64,000 nt of DNA. It comes from Delphinapterus leucas (Eukaryota; Chordata; Mammalia; Artiodactyla; Monodontidae). Where the stretch lies: the NCBI RefSeq assembly GCF_002288925.2, contig NW_022097993.1, positions 11,925,071-11,989,070 on the forward strand, written 5' to 3'. Position numbers and translations under genes: made by a program. How positions within the stretch are numbered: position 1 is the stretch's first letter; each line of letters starts with the position of its first letter. Shown here piece after piece: positions 21,852 through 33,110 of the stretch. Below the pieces are notes generated by a model. The model did no database searches, was not told the DNA's origin, and was given only the letters and a program-made list of their open reading frames with translations.

Positions 21852-22149
21852 TGTCATGCACTGAATTCTTGTGTCCCCTCCAAGATTCATAGATGAAAAC
21901 CTACCCCCCACAATTAATGGTATAAAGAGGCGGAGTCTTTGGAGGCAATTAGTATTAGGTGGGCTTGCTTCTGAGGACACAATGAGAAGTCAGCCATCTG
22001 CAGCTCACAAGAGGGTCCTCACCAGAACCTGACCGTGGGGCACGCTGACCTGGGATTTCCAGCAGCCAGAATATTGAGAAATGAATTTCTGTTGTCGATA
22101 AGCCATTCAGTTTATGGTATTTGTTATGCAGCCTCAGCTGACACCAGGC
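21852..22149 (+). mobile_element. MLT1-type MaLR LTR
   Basis: It reads TGTCATGCACTGAATTCTTG, GTGTCCCCTCCAAGATTCAT, GAGGGTCCTCACCAGAACCT, CCAGCAGCCAGAATATTGAG and AATGAATTTCTGTTGTCGAT. This is a plus-strand MLT1 solo LTR. Confidence 0.8.
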
Positions 22150-22805
22150 ATATTTACTAGACAGCATCACACTCAAGTCAATTGTGTGTCTAAGGGGAGA
22201 GTAGGGCAGAGCAATGCATCACTTTGGATTTTTTTCTTTTTTTTCCCTAATCTTGAAATAGCACAATAAGTGGAGAGAAATTTTAGAAAATTTTGCTGGA
22301 AAAATAAAATATGAGAAAATATACCAAGAGCATGTCTTTCTTGCTTAGAGATGGAAATGGCAGATTTCCATCATGTTTATCAGAAAGAAGGAAGAATAAA
22401 ATCAAAGCATTTGAACTGCATGTGCTTTTAAAATGTAGAAAGAGCTGCACTGTTCAAGAGACATAGTAAATCAAAAAAAGACAGCTTGGCACGTTTTATT
22501 GTGTGGGGAGGAAACTTAACTTTGCCAAAACTGACACTATTTAGAAAATCACAATACCACCTCTAATCACGGTGTATCTTGTATGGGTCTAACCTGTTTG
22601 CTTCACAGATTTTATTGAAATCAGTCTGACTTTTCTTTTGTCATTTTTACTAGGATAAATCCTTAAGCAACTGCATTTCAAATTCCTTCTTGATATAAAC
22701 TGTAGAAGTGATAGAAAGAAGAGAGGAAACTATTTGGGGAAAAATGCTCTCCTTTTTGTATGAAGAAAAAAATTTTGAAATAAATAACTATATTTTGTTT
22801 TTCTA
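22150..22805. other. No gene or repeat recognised
   Basis: AT-rich single-copy-looking DNA. No supported feature. Confidence 0.4.
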
Positions 22806-22915
22806 TAAATAGGGATAATAATATTTTCAACTTTATAGGGTTGTTATCAAAATGAGTTATCATTATGAGTTAATATTAATAAAGAATTTAGAACAGTGCC
22901 TTGTTCATAATGCAT
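22806..22915 (+). mobile_element. MIR 3' fragment
   Basis: AATAGGGATAATAATATTTTC, TTATAGGGTTGTTATCAAAATG and TTTAGAACAGTGCCTTGTTC follow the 3' half of MIR. The head is missing or unrecognisable. Confidence 0.65.
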
Positions 22916-23589
22916 GTTATATCAGAGCTGGTTAAGTGCATAAATAAGAGAATTTTTAGGATGCAATTGTTTAGGGTAGAAATAAGTGTTAGTGATAATG
23001 TGGCATGAGGTAGGTCACCGGAGGTGTAATAGGAGGGTGACAGGCACGTAAACGTTCATTTGTGTGATGACTTCTGTTTGTTTCTTAGCAAACGAAGTTG
23101 ACCCAAACCATTCAGACAGGTCTGCAGAGGTCTTCCGAGCAGACAAGGACAGGAGATGGGTTGCTTGAGTGCTGAAAATTCTTTGCTCTTCTTTCCGTTG
23201 TTAGGGCTTCACCCCTCCTTGCCTGGTTCTAGGAGAGGCTTTCGGATTTTTCTTTAAGGCTTTTTTGTTAAATTTCTTCCATCAGAATGTTCCCTAACCT
23301 TATTATCTTGCTTACTGAATTAGAAGAGTACAGTTTTAACATGGTGTATCGCCCCGAAACATGTGCTCACCCACTCATGCACTCACAGGAATATCCCCTG
23401 GCATGAATGCTGGATAAGTTTCAACTAAAGTTTGGATTTCTTTTTTATCAGAATTCACCTCCAGGGCAATTATTCAGTTAAGGGAAGGAGGGGCTGGGTA
23501 CTCTGATTCTCTCTGAAGTAGGCTTAAACTTTCTGCGGTAATATCAACAACTCACATTTGCTTCTGGCTTTACAATTAAAAAATACTTT
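22916..23589. other. No gene or repeat recognised
   Basis: Single-copy-looking DNA. No supported feature. Confidence 0.4.
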
Positions 23590-23745
23590 CTGGAAATTAT
23601 CCCTTTTGATTCTCATAACAATCCTATAAAGTATTAATATTGTTCACTTTTATCTGAAGGGAAAACAGAGCCTCAGAGATTAAATTAACTACTCCAGTAC
23701 CACCACTATAGGTAGAGTTAAGAGTTTCCAGACCTAAACTTTCTT
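23590..23745 (-). mobile_element. MIR relic
   Basis: The plus strand reads CTCATAACAATCCTATAAAG and GGAAAACAGAGCCTCAGAGAT, the reverse of the MIR core. Diverged. Confidence 0.65.
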
Positions 23746-23949
23746 CCCAACTTGCTTTCAGGCTATCACTCAGGGTTTTATTTTTAAAACCAGAATCAAG
23801 GCAAAAAATTCAATATGGTTAGCAGTTTTGTTTGTTTGTTAGTTTACTTTCCCCTCTCTCCCTTTTTATGTTTCACCCTCTCTCCATAGTTGCTTAAAAG
23901 AACAAGTTTGAATATCATTTAGCCACACATTAATGCCTTTAGCTTGAGG

Positions 23950-24690
23950 TTTTAGACCCTGTGGGAGGAAAAATTCCAGAGCTGTCTCCTATGATTCCCA
24001 TTCCCTAGTTATCCCATCAAATAGTTGTCTACGTACTGCTGGACAGGGACTCTGCAGTTGTAATTAAGGTTACTAATCAGTTGGCTTTAAAATAGGGAGA
24101 TTATCTTGGATTTTCTGAGTGCATCCATTGTGACACATGAGCCCTTTGAAAGCTGGAGAGGAAACAGAAGAGAAAAAGCCAGAGGAATTCAAAGTGTGTT
24201 GACTCCATATTTTGTTGTTGCCTTGAAGGAGGAGGCCAGAGAGGAATTTTGCCAAGCACTAGTGAGCTTGGGTCAGGATGCTGAGCCCCAGGTGAGGACT
24301 GCGGCCCTGCCTGGTACGGTGGTTCCAGCCTGGTGAGACCCTGGACAGAGAATCCAGCCACGCTGTGCTGGACTTTTGGCCTACAGATCTGTGAGATAAT
24401 AAATGAGTACTGTTTTTTGTTTTTGTTTTGCAGTACGCGGGCCTCTCACTGTTGTAGCCTCTCCCATTGCGGAGCACAGGGTCCAGACGCGCAGGCTCAG
24501 CGGCCATGGCTCATGGGCCCAGCTGCTCCGCGGCATGTGGGATCTTCCCGGACTGGGGCACGAACCCAGGTCCCCTGCATCGGCAGGCAGACTCTCAACC
24601 ACTGCGCCACCAGGGAAGCCCAATGAGTACTGTTTTAATATGCTAACTATGTGATAATTTGTTATGCAGCATTAGAAAACTAACACAGAT
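23950..24690 (+). mobile_element. MaLR-type LTR (MLT1-like), split by a SINE
   Basis: Words include GTAATTAAGGTTACTAATCAG, AAAATAGGGAGATTATCTTG and GATCTGTGAGATAATAAATG and, after the SINE, GTGATAATTTGTTATGCAGC and AGAAAACTAACACAG. It is interrupted at the AATAAA-containing 3' part by CHR-2 copy 5. The left end is approximate. Confidence 0.65.
24417..24621 (-). mobile_element. CHR-2 SINE (copy 5)
   Basis: Minus-strand CHR-2 with TSD AATGAGTACTGTTTT at 24402-24416 and 24622-24636, inside an MLT1-like LTR. The tail is a T/G mixture on the plus strand. Confidence 0.93.
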
Positions 24691-25194
24691 ATGTACATTT
24701 AAGTCTATATAATTCGAAAGAGAATATGTGAAATTTTTATTTACCACATTCTCGGCCTCATTGGACACTGAGATGAGAGAATGATAAAAATCTCCATTCA
24801 TCATTGTCAAAAAACACATGGCTCCAGGGGATTCTAAAGAGCTTCTAAATTTAAGGGAATTCTACTACTCCCTAAGCAGCAGTAACATTACTCTACCTGG
24901 TAATAAAAGGAGTTTGAGTCACTTGAGGTTGTGCATTTGGGTGATTCCAGTAGTGATGATGTTGTCTGCCAAGATGCCTACATGCTATTTCACCTACCTA
25001 CAGTGGCCAGGGCCACACACTTCTCACCATAGGGAGTCTGTGGTCTTTTTTTTTTTCTTTTGTGTGACTCTAATTGACCCCATGGCAATGAACCAAAGAT
25101 CCCAGCCTCCTTTGTAAGAGTAGAAAAAAACACAGCCAGCACCTAAGTGCCATCCATTGGGCATTTTGTTTGGGCCATGCGTTCTATTCCCAGA
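24691..25194. other. No gene or repeat recognised
   Basis: Single-copy-looking DNA. No supported feature. Confidence 0.4.
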
Positions 25195-25657
25195 GATTAT
25201 AGGCTGAATTGTGTCCCTCAAAAATTCATATGCTGAAACCCTAAACCCCCATTACCTTTTCTGGAGTAGGGTCATGGCAGTGGTAATAAATTAAAATGAG
25301 ATCATGCTGGAGTAGGGTAGAACACCCCAGTCCAATTTTACTGGTATCCTTATATCCATAAAAAGGGAAAATTTCGACACAGATATACACACACAGGGAG
25401 AATGCCATGTGGAAATAAAGGCAGATATTGGGATGATGCAGCAAAAGCCAAGGAACACCAAACATGCCAGAAAACCACCAAAAGCTAGGAGAGAGGCCTG
25501 GAACAGATCTCTCCTCACTGTCCTTAGAAGGAACCAACACTTCCAACACCTTGATCTTGGACTCCTAGCCTCCAGAACTGTAAGACTATACATTTCTGCT
25601 CTGTAAGCTACTCAGTTTGCGGTACTTTGTTATGGCAGCCCTAGCAAACCAATATAC
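25195..25657 (+). mobile_element. MLT1A-type MaLR LTR
   Basis: It starts TATAGGCTGAATTGTGTCCC, contains TTCATATGCTGAAACCC, CCTTGATCTTGGACTCCTAG and CCTCCAGAACTGTAAGAC, and ends TATGGCAGCCCTAGCAAAC. A solo LTR on the plus strand. Confidence 0.85.
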
Positions 25658-26180
25658 TGCGTGATATAGAAACTATTCCCAGACCAGCCTTCATTACAGC
25701 TAAAGAATGACGGGGTAACCTGTTCCACAGGCTTGTGTCAATCTAGTTGTAATTTTGACCTTGATGGCAAAATTTTTCTGGCACAACCAAGGTGTTCAGC
25801 AATCTGGTGTCATCTCTAAACCTTTTCCAGATCAAGTCTGCCTGTATAATCCTATATTCATCAGGTACCCTGAAGCCCCACATGGAGGTGACAGCACCTA
25901 AGATAAGCACGTGACTCATTGATTTGAGATGGGCCAAATTCTGAGAAATATTTTATTGCTTGTCATAAAAATGTGTTAAGTAAGACCACAAAAAGTATTT
26001 TCAAAGAACTACCATAGTTTCATGAACAATCAAGGCAATGGGTTTTCTGAAGTTAACAAAATCGACTTATTGGTCCTTTACATCAATATAAAAGTTTAGA
26101 ATAGGGAAAATACTCAGCACTAAACTTTTACTAATTCTAATAGCTTCTTGTATCAAACGCAGAAAATGCCAAGTATGTTT
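25658..26180. other. No gene or repeat recognised
   Basis: Single-copy-looking DNA that ends at the target site of a CHR-2 copy. No supported feature. Confidence 0.4.
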
Positions 26181-26386
26181 TTGTTTCTGTTTTTGCGGTA
26201 CACAAGCCTCTCACTGCTGTGACCTCTCCCGCTGCAGAGCACAGGCTCCGGACGCGCAGGCTCAGCGGCCATGGCTCACGGGCCCAGCCGCTCCACGGCA
26301 TGTGGGATCTTCCCGGACCGGAGCACGAACCCGTGTCCCCTGCATCGGCAGGCGGACTCTCAACCACTGCACCACCAGGGAAGCCC
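26181..26386 (-). mobile_element. CHR-2 SINE (copy 6)
   Basis: Minus-strand CHR-2 with TSD GCCAAGTATGTTT at 26168-26180 and 26387-26399. It is close to the apparent consensus of the window's copies. Confidence 0.93.
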
Positions 26387-26399
26387 GCCAAGTATGTTT

Positions 26400-26977
26400 G
26401 ACAACATTTGTCTGTAAAATAGAACATACATTTAAGAACAAAATGTTTTCTTATCTATGTATTTAGCAACCTTGAAATTTAAGGTTAGATGACAGAGAGA
26501 AAAAGGAAAAATCTAAGATTTGGGAAACAAGTGTTCCATGTCCTGTTTCTGATGTTAGGCACAGTTTTGGGCCATCATTGTGACCTTCCTCTGGTTCTTC
26601 ATCTGTGAAATGGAAGTGGGTGGGCTGCCATGATATTCTTCCCCGGAATGTTATGATGAGATAACTGGGGAAGTTCTTTGGAAAATATATCTAGTATGTA
26701 TTTTCCCAAGGAAATATGAAAACTATTTCTGTACATGTGTGTGTGAAAACTCATCTGGTACTGTGGCTTCTAAGTCATCAAATTATTGGAATCGTTTTCT
26801 ATAAAGATTTGGTTGAAAAGAGAGGAAAGTGAGTGGGGCATGGAGGCTCCAAGGGAGCAGTGGATGCCCTGTGTCAGGGCACCAAGGCAGGAAGGAGACC
26901 AGGAGGGGCGGCTTGACTGTTACGAGGGTCTACATTTAGTACTAATACTGATATTATCAATGCCTATGACATTTTGC
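26400..26977. other. Unassigned DNA with a weak MIR
   Basis: A MIR-like core (GTTCTTCATCTGTGAAATGG, TGTTATGATGAGATAACTGG) lies at about 26560-26690 on the plus strand. The rest is unassigned. Confidence 0.4.
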
Positions 26978-26999
26978 AAAAATGCTGAGGTTGGGATGA

Positions 27000-27459
27000 T
27001 TGGTAAGTTGGGACAAAGTGAGAGAGTGGCATGGACATATATACAGTACCGAATATAAAATAGATAGCTAGTGGGAAGCAGCCGCATAGCACAGGGAGAT
27101 CAGCTCGGTGCTCTGTGACCACCTAGAAGGGTGGGATAGGGAGGGTGGGAGGGAGACGCAAGAAGGAGGGGATATGGGGATATATGTATAGCTGATTCAC
27201 TTTGTTACACAGCAGAAACTAACACAACATTGTAAAGCAATTATACTCCAATAAAGATGTTAAAAAAATAAATAAATAAAAATAAAAAATAAAAAAATAA
27301 AAATAAAAAATAAAAAAATAAAAACCATTTCCAGGGTTACCTCCCCCCACTGTGTGACCCTTGCAAAAAAGCTTTAGTCTGCTGTAAGCTGGTAATCCGT
27401 TAATACATGGATACCCTGGTGGGGAAAATAAAATTGGATTGTATACCTTAAAAAAAAAA
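27000..27459 (+). mobile_element. L1 3' end with 3' transduction
   Basis: Plus-strand L1 3' UTR runs from about 27000 to CTCCAATAAAGATGTT (27247-27262), followed by a long AAAAT-type A-rich tract to about 27325. About 125 bp of non-L1 sequence (27326-27450) comes next. It contains a second polyadenylation signal (AATAAA in GAAAATAAAATTGG) and ends in a second A tail. The TSD, core ATGCTGAGGTTGGGATGA, occurs at 26982-26999 and 27459-27476 and encloses everything. Read-through of the weak L1 signal at the source locus would produce this arrangement. Confidence 0.85.
27256..27325 (+). repeat. (AAAAT)n-like A-rich tract
   Basis: Derived from the first L1 A tail, with repeating AAAATAAAAAATAAAA units. 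It separates the L1 from the transduced flank. Confidence 0.85.
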
Positions 27460-27476
27460 TGCTGAGGTTGGGATGA

Positions 27477-28104
27477 CTTTATATATGTACGTATATGCAC
27501 ACACACACTCTGAAGCTTCATATAATGAGGCCATGTATAACAAGCGCTTTATATAAAGTCTAAAGCAATATGGAAAGACACACATAAGGCTTTCTAGTTT
27601 TGAAAGGTTTATCTCGCAGCCTTCACCCTGACATCGATTCACCTGCATTCACAGATTCAGAGCGGTAAGAAATCCCTGAATTACAGGGTTGTGTGTACCA
27701 GAAATTCAAGCGGGGTAACTGGGGCAGATTGATCCAAAACAGCTCCTTATAAAACCTTACTCATTCTTCCAGGCTCAGTCACTTTTTTCCATGGAGTGTT
27801 TCTGACCTCCCACTTCCCATTCTGATGCCCCCTGCACACAACTGATTCATTTCACGACCGTAAACTTATCACGTGGTATTAGCTCAGAAATCGCTTTCCC
27901 TTCCTCTCGCACAAGCTTTTGGTGCTGAGGTCACAGTAGCGAGTGGTAGGGCAGACCCTGGCAGGGACTGGATCTCCGCCCCTCCTCGACGCCACGCAGA
28001 ATGCCTGCAGCTCAGGCACAGGCAATGGACCTATCTGATTCCATGAATGCCGTGTGTTTATTCAGGACATAGACCTGTGCCTGTCTTCAGTCAAGTTCTC
28101 GCTT
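27477..28104. other. Mostly unassigned DNA, possible L2 piece
   Basis: The part 27755-27840 (CTTACTCATTCTTCCAGGCT, TTTCTGACCTCCCACTTCCC) resembles an L2 segment. The rest is single-copy-looking. No gene. Confidence 0.4.
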
Positions 28105-28268
28105 CTGCCTCTAATCTTTTCTGTAATGGGCCCGATAGTAAATATTTCCAGCTTTGTGGGTCATGTGGTCTCTGTTTGCTCTGCTATCACAAGCGCAACC
28201 ATAGACAAATGGACATGGATGTGTTCTGATAAAACCTTATTTGCAAATACAGGCGTTGGGCCAGATCT
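28105..28268 (+). mobile_element. hAT-type relic (MER33-like), copy A of an inverted pair
   Basis: CTTTTCTGTAATGGGCCCGA, TAGTAAATATTTCCAGCTTT and TTTATTTGCAAATACAGG-type words (here CTTATTTGCAAATACAGG) match a known non-autonomous hAT-Charlie element. I associate it with MER33, with hedging. Positions 28129-28268 are 137/140 identical to the reverse complement of 30148-30287. Confidence 0.6.
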
Positions 28269-28417
28269 AATCACTCGTCCTGCCTTTTTTTCTCTCCCTT
28301 CCTATTTTTCTGAGTTAAACTATTATCAAGATCCCTACCTAAGGCCTGGCAGTCGTGTCTATAACTGTACGCTGAATGAGTGAACGGACTTCCACACAAT
28401 TTGATGCTGTGCAGTGT

Positions 28418-28580
28418 CTAGGAGCTCGGGCTCTGTGATCAGATTTGTACTGAAACCCTATCTTGGCCACTAATTAGCTTTGCGACTGCAGGCAAGTCCC
28501 TCAACCTCTGTAAGGCTCATCTGTAATACGCAGGTGACAGTATTTACCTTACAGGGTTATTTGAAGACAGAATCTCATAT
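28418..28580 (+). mobile_element. MIR relic
   Basis: CACTAATTAGCTTTGCGACT, GCAAGTCCCTCAACCTCTG and TTACCTTACAGGGTTATTTG follow MIR on the plus strand. Confidence 0.8.
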
Positions 28581-28619
28581 ATAATTAATTATCCTTATGA
28601 TTTTTTTATGTCTTTTTTT

Positions 28620-28730
28620 GTTTATGTCCGCTATTTACAGGGACCATCTTTATTCACATTTATATCTTCAGAACCTAGTGCAAGGCACCCTGATCTGGCA
28701 GTGGGTAACTTAGTGTTGGATAAATGGTAG
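28620..28730 (+). mobile_element. Possible L2 3' fragment
   Basis: ACAGGGACCATCTTTATTCAC, ATATCTTCAGAACCTAGTGCA and TTAGTGTTGGATAAATGG resemble the conserved L2 tail. Diverged, with low certainty. Confidence 0.4.
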
Positions 28731-28744
28731 GATCATGGCAGGTC

Positions 28745-28920
28745 ACTGGAATTTTTGCAGAGACTTTCATAGAGCAGTTTTAGGTTCACAGCAAAATGGA
28801 GAGGAAGGCGCAGAGATTTGTAATATGCCCGCACCCCAAAATGCGTAGCTTCCCCCATTATCAACATCCTCCCCATTGATGAACCCATATCGATGAACAT
28901 CACAATATGGTTTTACATAA
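28745..28920 (-). mobile_element. Old L1M 3' UTR fragment
   Basis: The plus strand reads CATAGAGCAGTTTTAGGTTC, ACAGCAAAATGGAGAGGAAG and CCCCCATTATCAACATCC, matching an old L1 3' UTR in reverse. Confidence 0.55.
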
Positions 28921-29574
28921 AAATATAGTTGGGGATAGAGGAAGAGTCTGTCACGCAGGGAGGCCACTTTTGGACTCATATCCTAGAGAAAACATGTTTT
29001 GGTTCTACTGATTTATTCAAATAAGAAGCAAGGGTCACAGAGATCTGCTCTCGGGGGTGTTTCCTGCCAGGACATGAGCTCTTGACACTGGATGAATATT
29101 TCACATCCCTGCCTTAGGTCAGGCCATGCTGACTGTTAGCTACCAGTGAGACGTGTGCTACCAGCCTAAGGTCCACATCTGCCTCACCTGAGATAAAAGC
29201 GTCTTTAACTTTCTTCCTCTCAGGGAAAAAGGCATCAGCAGTCTGTGAAATTGCTTCTTGAAAATCAGATATAGGTTTTGCTCTTTGGGCAAACTCAGTG
29301 CTCCTCAAAATTTACTGAATTCTTGAAAAGAATATTTCTTAATGGACAATTTCACTTTGCTATGATATTGAAAGTAGCTTATGAAATTCTCACATGCAAA
29401 ATTTTAACATTTTCATATAATTAAAAAATAATATATACATATTGTATGAAAGTCAGAAAATACATCAAAGAGCTGAGAGGATAACAGGAATCAAGATAAA
29501 TATTCTGGATTTCTGGCTATACATATACACACATATCTATGTGCATATATACATATATTGAGTTATTCTAAGTG
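28921..29574. other. No gene or repeat recognised
   Basis: AT-rich DNA with an alternating purine-pyrimidine ACATATAC stretch near 29515-29560. No supported feature. Confidence 0.4.
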
Positions 29575-29755
29575 TTCAAATGTATTGTGTCATTTAATTT
29601 TCATGATACCTCAGTGAGTTAAGTACAATTACTCTTTCCATTTCACAGATGAGGAAAATGAGGCTTAAAGAGACTAAATGACTTGACTGAATTCATACAG
29701 ATAATTGTGGAACCTGAATTTTAACTCAGATGCTGTGATTTGCATTTCTGTTCTT
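29575..29755 (-). mobile_element. MIR relic
   Basis: The plus strand reads TTTCACAGATGAGGAAAATGA and GGCTTAAAGAGACTAAATGAC, the reverse of the MIR core. Confidence 0.75.
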
Positions 29756-29766
29756 CAGTCTCTGTG

Positions 29767-29797
29767 GGGTGTGTGTGTGTGTGTGCGCACACACATA
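29767..29797. repeat. (GT)n/(CA)n microsatellite
   Basis: A GT run followed by GCGCACACACA. A short dinucleotide repeat that can adopt Z-DNA. Confidence 0.85.
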
Positions 29798-29849
29798 TGT
29801 ACAAAACATTTACGGTCATATTGTATATACTCTGTGGAAACCTGGTTTT

Positions 29850-30130
29850 TAATTGGTTATAAATATTTCCGATGTCATTAATATTTTTCTATGACATAAT
29901 TTTGGGTTATGGCATAGTTATCCATTGTAAAGCAGGATTTATTTATTTAAAAACACATCGTTAGACATTAAAGACATTCTCTGATGATATCAATACTCAT
30001 AAGTATAATGGTGTCTACAGAATTCATCCCTAGAAGGAAATTGCTGGGTCAAATGATATGCAAATTTTAAGGCTTTCAATATATATTGAACAAAGTGTTC
30101 TAAGAATTGTTGCAACTTCTTCCTCTAAAA
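29850..30130 (-). mobile_element. Old L1M fragment
   Basis: GTTATCCATTGTAAAGCAGG, TAGAAGGAAATTGCTGGGTC and AAATGATATGCAAATTTTAAG match an old L1 ORF2 3' region in reverse. It probably continues after the gap at about 30470. Confidence 0.5.
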
Positions 30131-30287
30131 CAGAGGTCTTTCTTACCAGATCTGGCCCAATGCCTGTATTTGCAAATAAAGTTTTATCAGAACACATCCA
30201 TGTCCATTTGTCTATGGTTGCACTTGTGATAGCAGAGCAAACAGAGACCACATGACCCACAAAGCTGGAAATATTTACTATCGGGCC
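30131..30287 (-). mobile_element. hAT-type relic (MER33-like), copy B, cut by the gap
   Basis: Reverse orientation relative to 28105-28268. The terminal CAGAGGTC-like end lies at 30131. The sequence stops at the first N, exactly where the match to copy A begins (at 28129). Confidence 0.6.
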
Positions 30288-30387
30288 NNNNNNNNNNNNN
30301 NNNNNNNNNNNNNNNNNNNNNNNNNNNNNNNNNNNNNNNNNNNNNNNNNNNNNNNNNNNNNNNNNNNNNNNNNNNNNNNNNNNNNNN
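30288..30387. other. Assembly gap (100 N)
   Basis: Exactly 100 undetermined bases, a conventional size for a gap of unknown length. Any open frame through it is meaningless. Confidence 0.99.
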
Positions 30388-30418
30388 ATGTATATATATA
30401 TATATATATATATACAGT
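30388..30418. repeat. (TA)n microsatellite at the gap edge
   Basis: An alternating AT run directly after the Ns, a likely reason for assembly failure here. Confidence 0.85.
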
Positions 30419-30469
30419 CACAAATTTGGTAGGCTAGATTAGTATTTCAATGTAGAAAAGAAAATTTCT

Positions 30470-32110
30470 TACATTTACTGTCCAGTTGCCTTTCTTCTTT
30501 TGTGTCCATTATCCTTTTTTTAGTATTTTTACTCTTTATTTGCCATTTTGTTTGTTGAATTCTTTATAAATTAAAGATGTCTACAAATTTCCCAATAGAT
30601 GTATTTCCCTTTGAGTCATCTGTCTTTCATGTTATTTACAACGGCTTTTGTTATATAGGAGGTTTGGATTGTTTTGTAGTGAAATCTGCCACTACAGGGA
30701 AATTTTTATTTAGGATTCCTTCCTTCAATTAAATTTTACTTAGGAAACCCTGTTTTCCCTTGTGCTTTGTGCAATTCACACGTATTTTTACTTGGCTCTT
30801 TTATAATGTACTTATTTATTTTTGTATTCATTTATTACTGTTATTTCTTTAATTTATCTGGACTATATTTTGAATGAGGCTTTCAAGTGAGGAACTAGTT
30901 TAAAATATCTAGACAGGCAATTATCCAGCCTTACTGATGGGACAGTCTTTCACTACTGATTCACAATTCCACTGTTATCACCTGCTAAATTCTGGTTCAC
31001 ATGAGTGTCTGCTTCTGACTTCTGTGATAGTTCACTCATGTCTGTTCTCAGGTTATCCACTAAATTCGTACTCAGTTTTAATTGATGAACAAAATCCCCT
31101 CATTACATTTTTATAATTTTTTTTGCATCTTCTATCCTGTTTATTCTTTCAACTGAATGAAATTTTGAATCACTTTTTCATTTTTAAAAAAATCAGGATT
31201 TAAGTTGAAATTCATTAGAACAATTATTTGAAAGGGATTGAAATCTACCATGTTAAGTCTTTCCATTGAGTCAGATTCTGTTATGTTTCTGAGAAATATT
31301 CAGTAGTTTATGCAGTATAGATCCTGCACACATTTTCAAATGTTTATTCCTACATAAATCAAATTCTCTTGTGCTAATAAACTTTCATCCATTACGTTTT
31401 CTAAATGGATGTTCTTGGTATTTGAAAAAAGCTATTATTTTTCTAACAGGTTACTTTTGTGTCTTCTCTTAATACTTTAGTTATTCCTCAGTTGATTCAT
31501 TTGGGTTTTCTAGGTAGAGAATCTTTTAAAATATTATACTTCTGATTTAAGGTTTTTATTGTGTCGGTCAGAAATTGTAGATAGTGTCAAGCCCTAGGAG
31601 CAGCTGTGTGCATCTTACCTGTGCATTGTTCCTCATTTAAAAGTAATTCCTTGAATTTTTCTCAGTTATACCTGAGGTTGGCTACTGGGTTAATATACAC
31701 TTTCTATGTCACGTTAAGGAAGTATTCTGCTATTCCTATCATATTAGGGAGTTAGTTGTTTAAAGATAAGTGTTTGCTGAAATTTAGCAAGTGGGTTTAG
31801 ATATCTGTCAACACAATCTGTTAGTCTGAGCTTTTCTTTTTGATCTATGCATAGGAAATGTTATATGAATAAGTCCCTAATGTTAAACCATCTTCGCTCC
31901 CATGGAATAAGTCCTACTTGCCATGGGGTATCATTTTTTATACAGTGTTGAGTTTGATATAATAGCATTTTGTTTATTATTTTTAAAACTATAGTTATGA
32001 TGAAAATGAACTGTAGTTTTAGTTTTATCTTTTTTTAGGTGTTGTTTTTACCAGTTTGGTAACATAAACTCAGGTGACTGCATGCTTTCTGTTGCGGTGG
32101 TAAGAACATT
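30470..32110 (-). mobile_element. Ancient L1 (L1M/HAL1-like) ORF2 relic
   Basis: The plus strand shows reversed ORF2 landmarks in order: GAATTCTTTATAAATTAAAG, TTAAGTCTTTCCATTGAGTC, CCTAATGTTAAACCATCTTC and ATAAGTCCTACTTGCCATGG. It is heavily diverged, with no usable frame. Confidence 0.6.
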
Positions 32111-32119
32111 TAACGCTAG

Positions 32120-33110
32120 ATCTAACTTCATAATAAAATTTGAAGTGAACAATACAGCATTGTTAACTATAGGGGTGACGTCATACAGCAGATCTCTAGA
32201 ACTTCGTCTTGCGTAACTGAAACTTTATACCCATTGGATAGCAACCCCGACTTCTCCCTGCCCCCACCCCCTGGCAAATACCATTCTCTGCTTCTCTGAG
32301 TTTGCCTATTTTAGAGAGTTCATATAAGTGGAATCATGCAGCGTTTGTCCACTTGTCCTTCTGTGACTGGCTCATTTCATTTAGCATAGTGTCCAGTTTC
32401 ATCCATCTTGTCATATATGACAGGATTTTCTTTTTTCTAAAGGCTAAATAGTATTCCATTGTGTGTATATACCACATTTGATTCATTCATTCATCCATCA
32501 GTGGACACTTTGGTTGTTTCCATGTCTTGGCTATTGTGAATAGAGCTGCAGTGAACATGGGGGTGCAAATCTCTCTTCAAGATCCTCATTTCAATTCTTT
32601 GGGATAAATACCCAGAAAAGGGATTTCTGGATCATGTGGCGGCTCTATTTTTAGTTTTCTGGGAAACCTCCATATCAGCTGTGCCGCTTTACGTTCCCAC
32701 AAGCAGTGTACGAGGGTTCTCCACAACCTCCCCAACGCTTACCTTTTTTATTTTTTTAGGACAGTCATCCTGACAGGTGTAGCTGCTATCTCACTGTGGT
32801 TTTGATTTGCATTTCCTTGATGATTAGTAAAGTTGAGCATCTTTTTATCTACCTCTTGGCCATTTGTATGTCTTCTTCGGAGAAATTTTTATTCAAGGTC
32901 TTTGCTCATTTGTTAATAAACATTCTGGAACAGCTTAAGTAGCATGACAGTTATTAAAATTTAACAGAACTTCCTAGTAAGTTCTGTGGACCTAGGGACT
33001 TTTATAAGGTTGCCAGTAATGTTTTAAATTGGCTTCTCTCTGGCTAGTGATTTCTTCCAATATCTTAAAAGTTTTGGATGAATTTAAGAAGTATGCCCAA
33101 TCAGAATAGG
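32120..33110 (-). mobile_element. L1MA-type 3' UTR and ORF2 end
   Basis: The 3' UTR words GCAGATCTCTAGAACTTCGTC, CCCCTGGCAAATACCATTCTC and TAAGTGGAATCATGCAGC are followed by ORF2 C-terminal sequence (GTATTCCATTGTGTGTATAT, TTTGATTTGCATTTCCTTG). After about 32920 it jumps to an inner ORF2 segment (AACATTCTGGAACAGCTTAAG), so an internal deletion is likely. Confidence 0.7.

Noticed and set aside
30252..30437. Open frame through the N run
   Set aside because: It is made of undetermined bases and a TA repeat.
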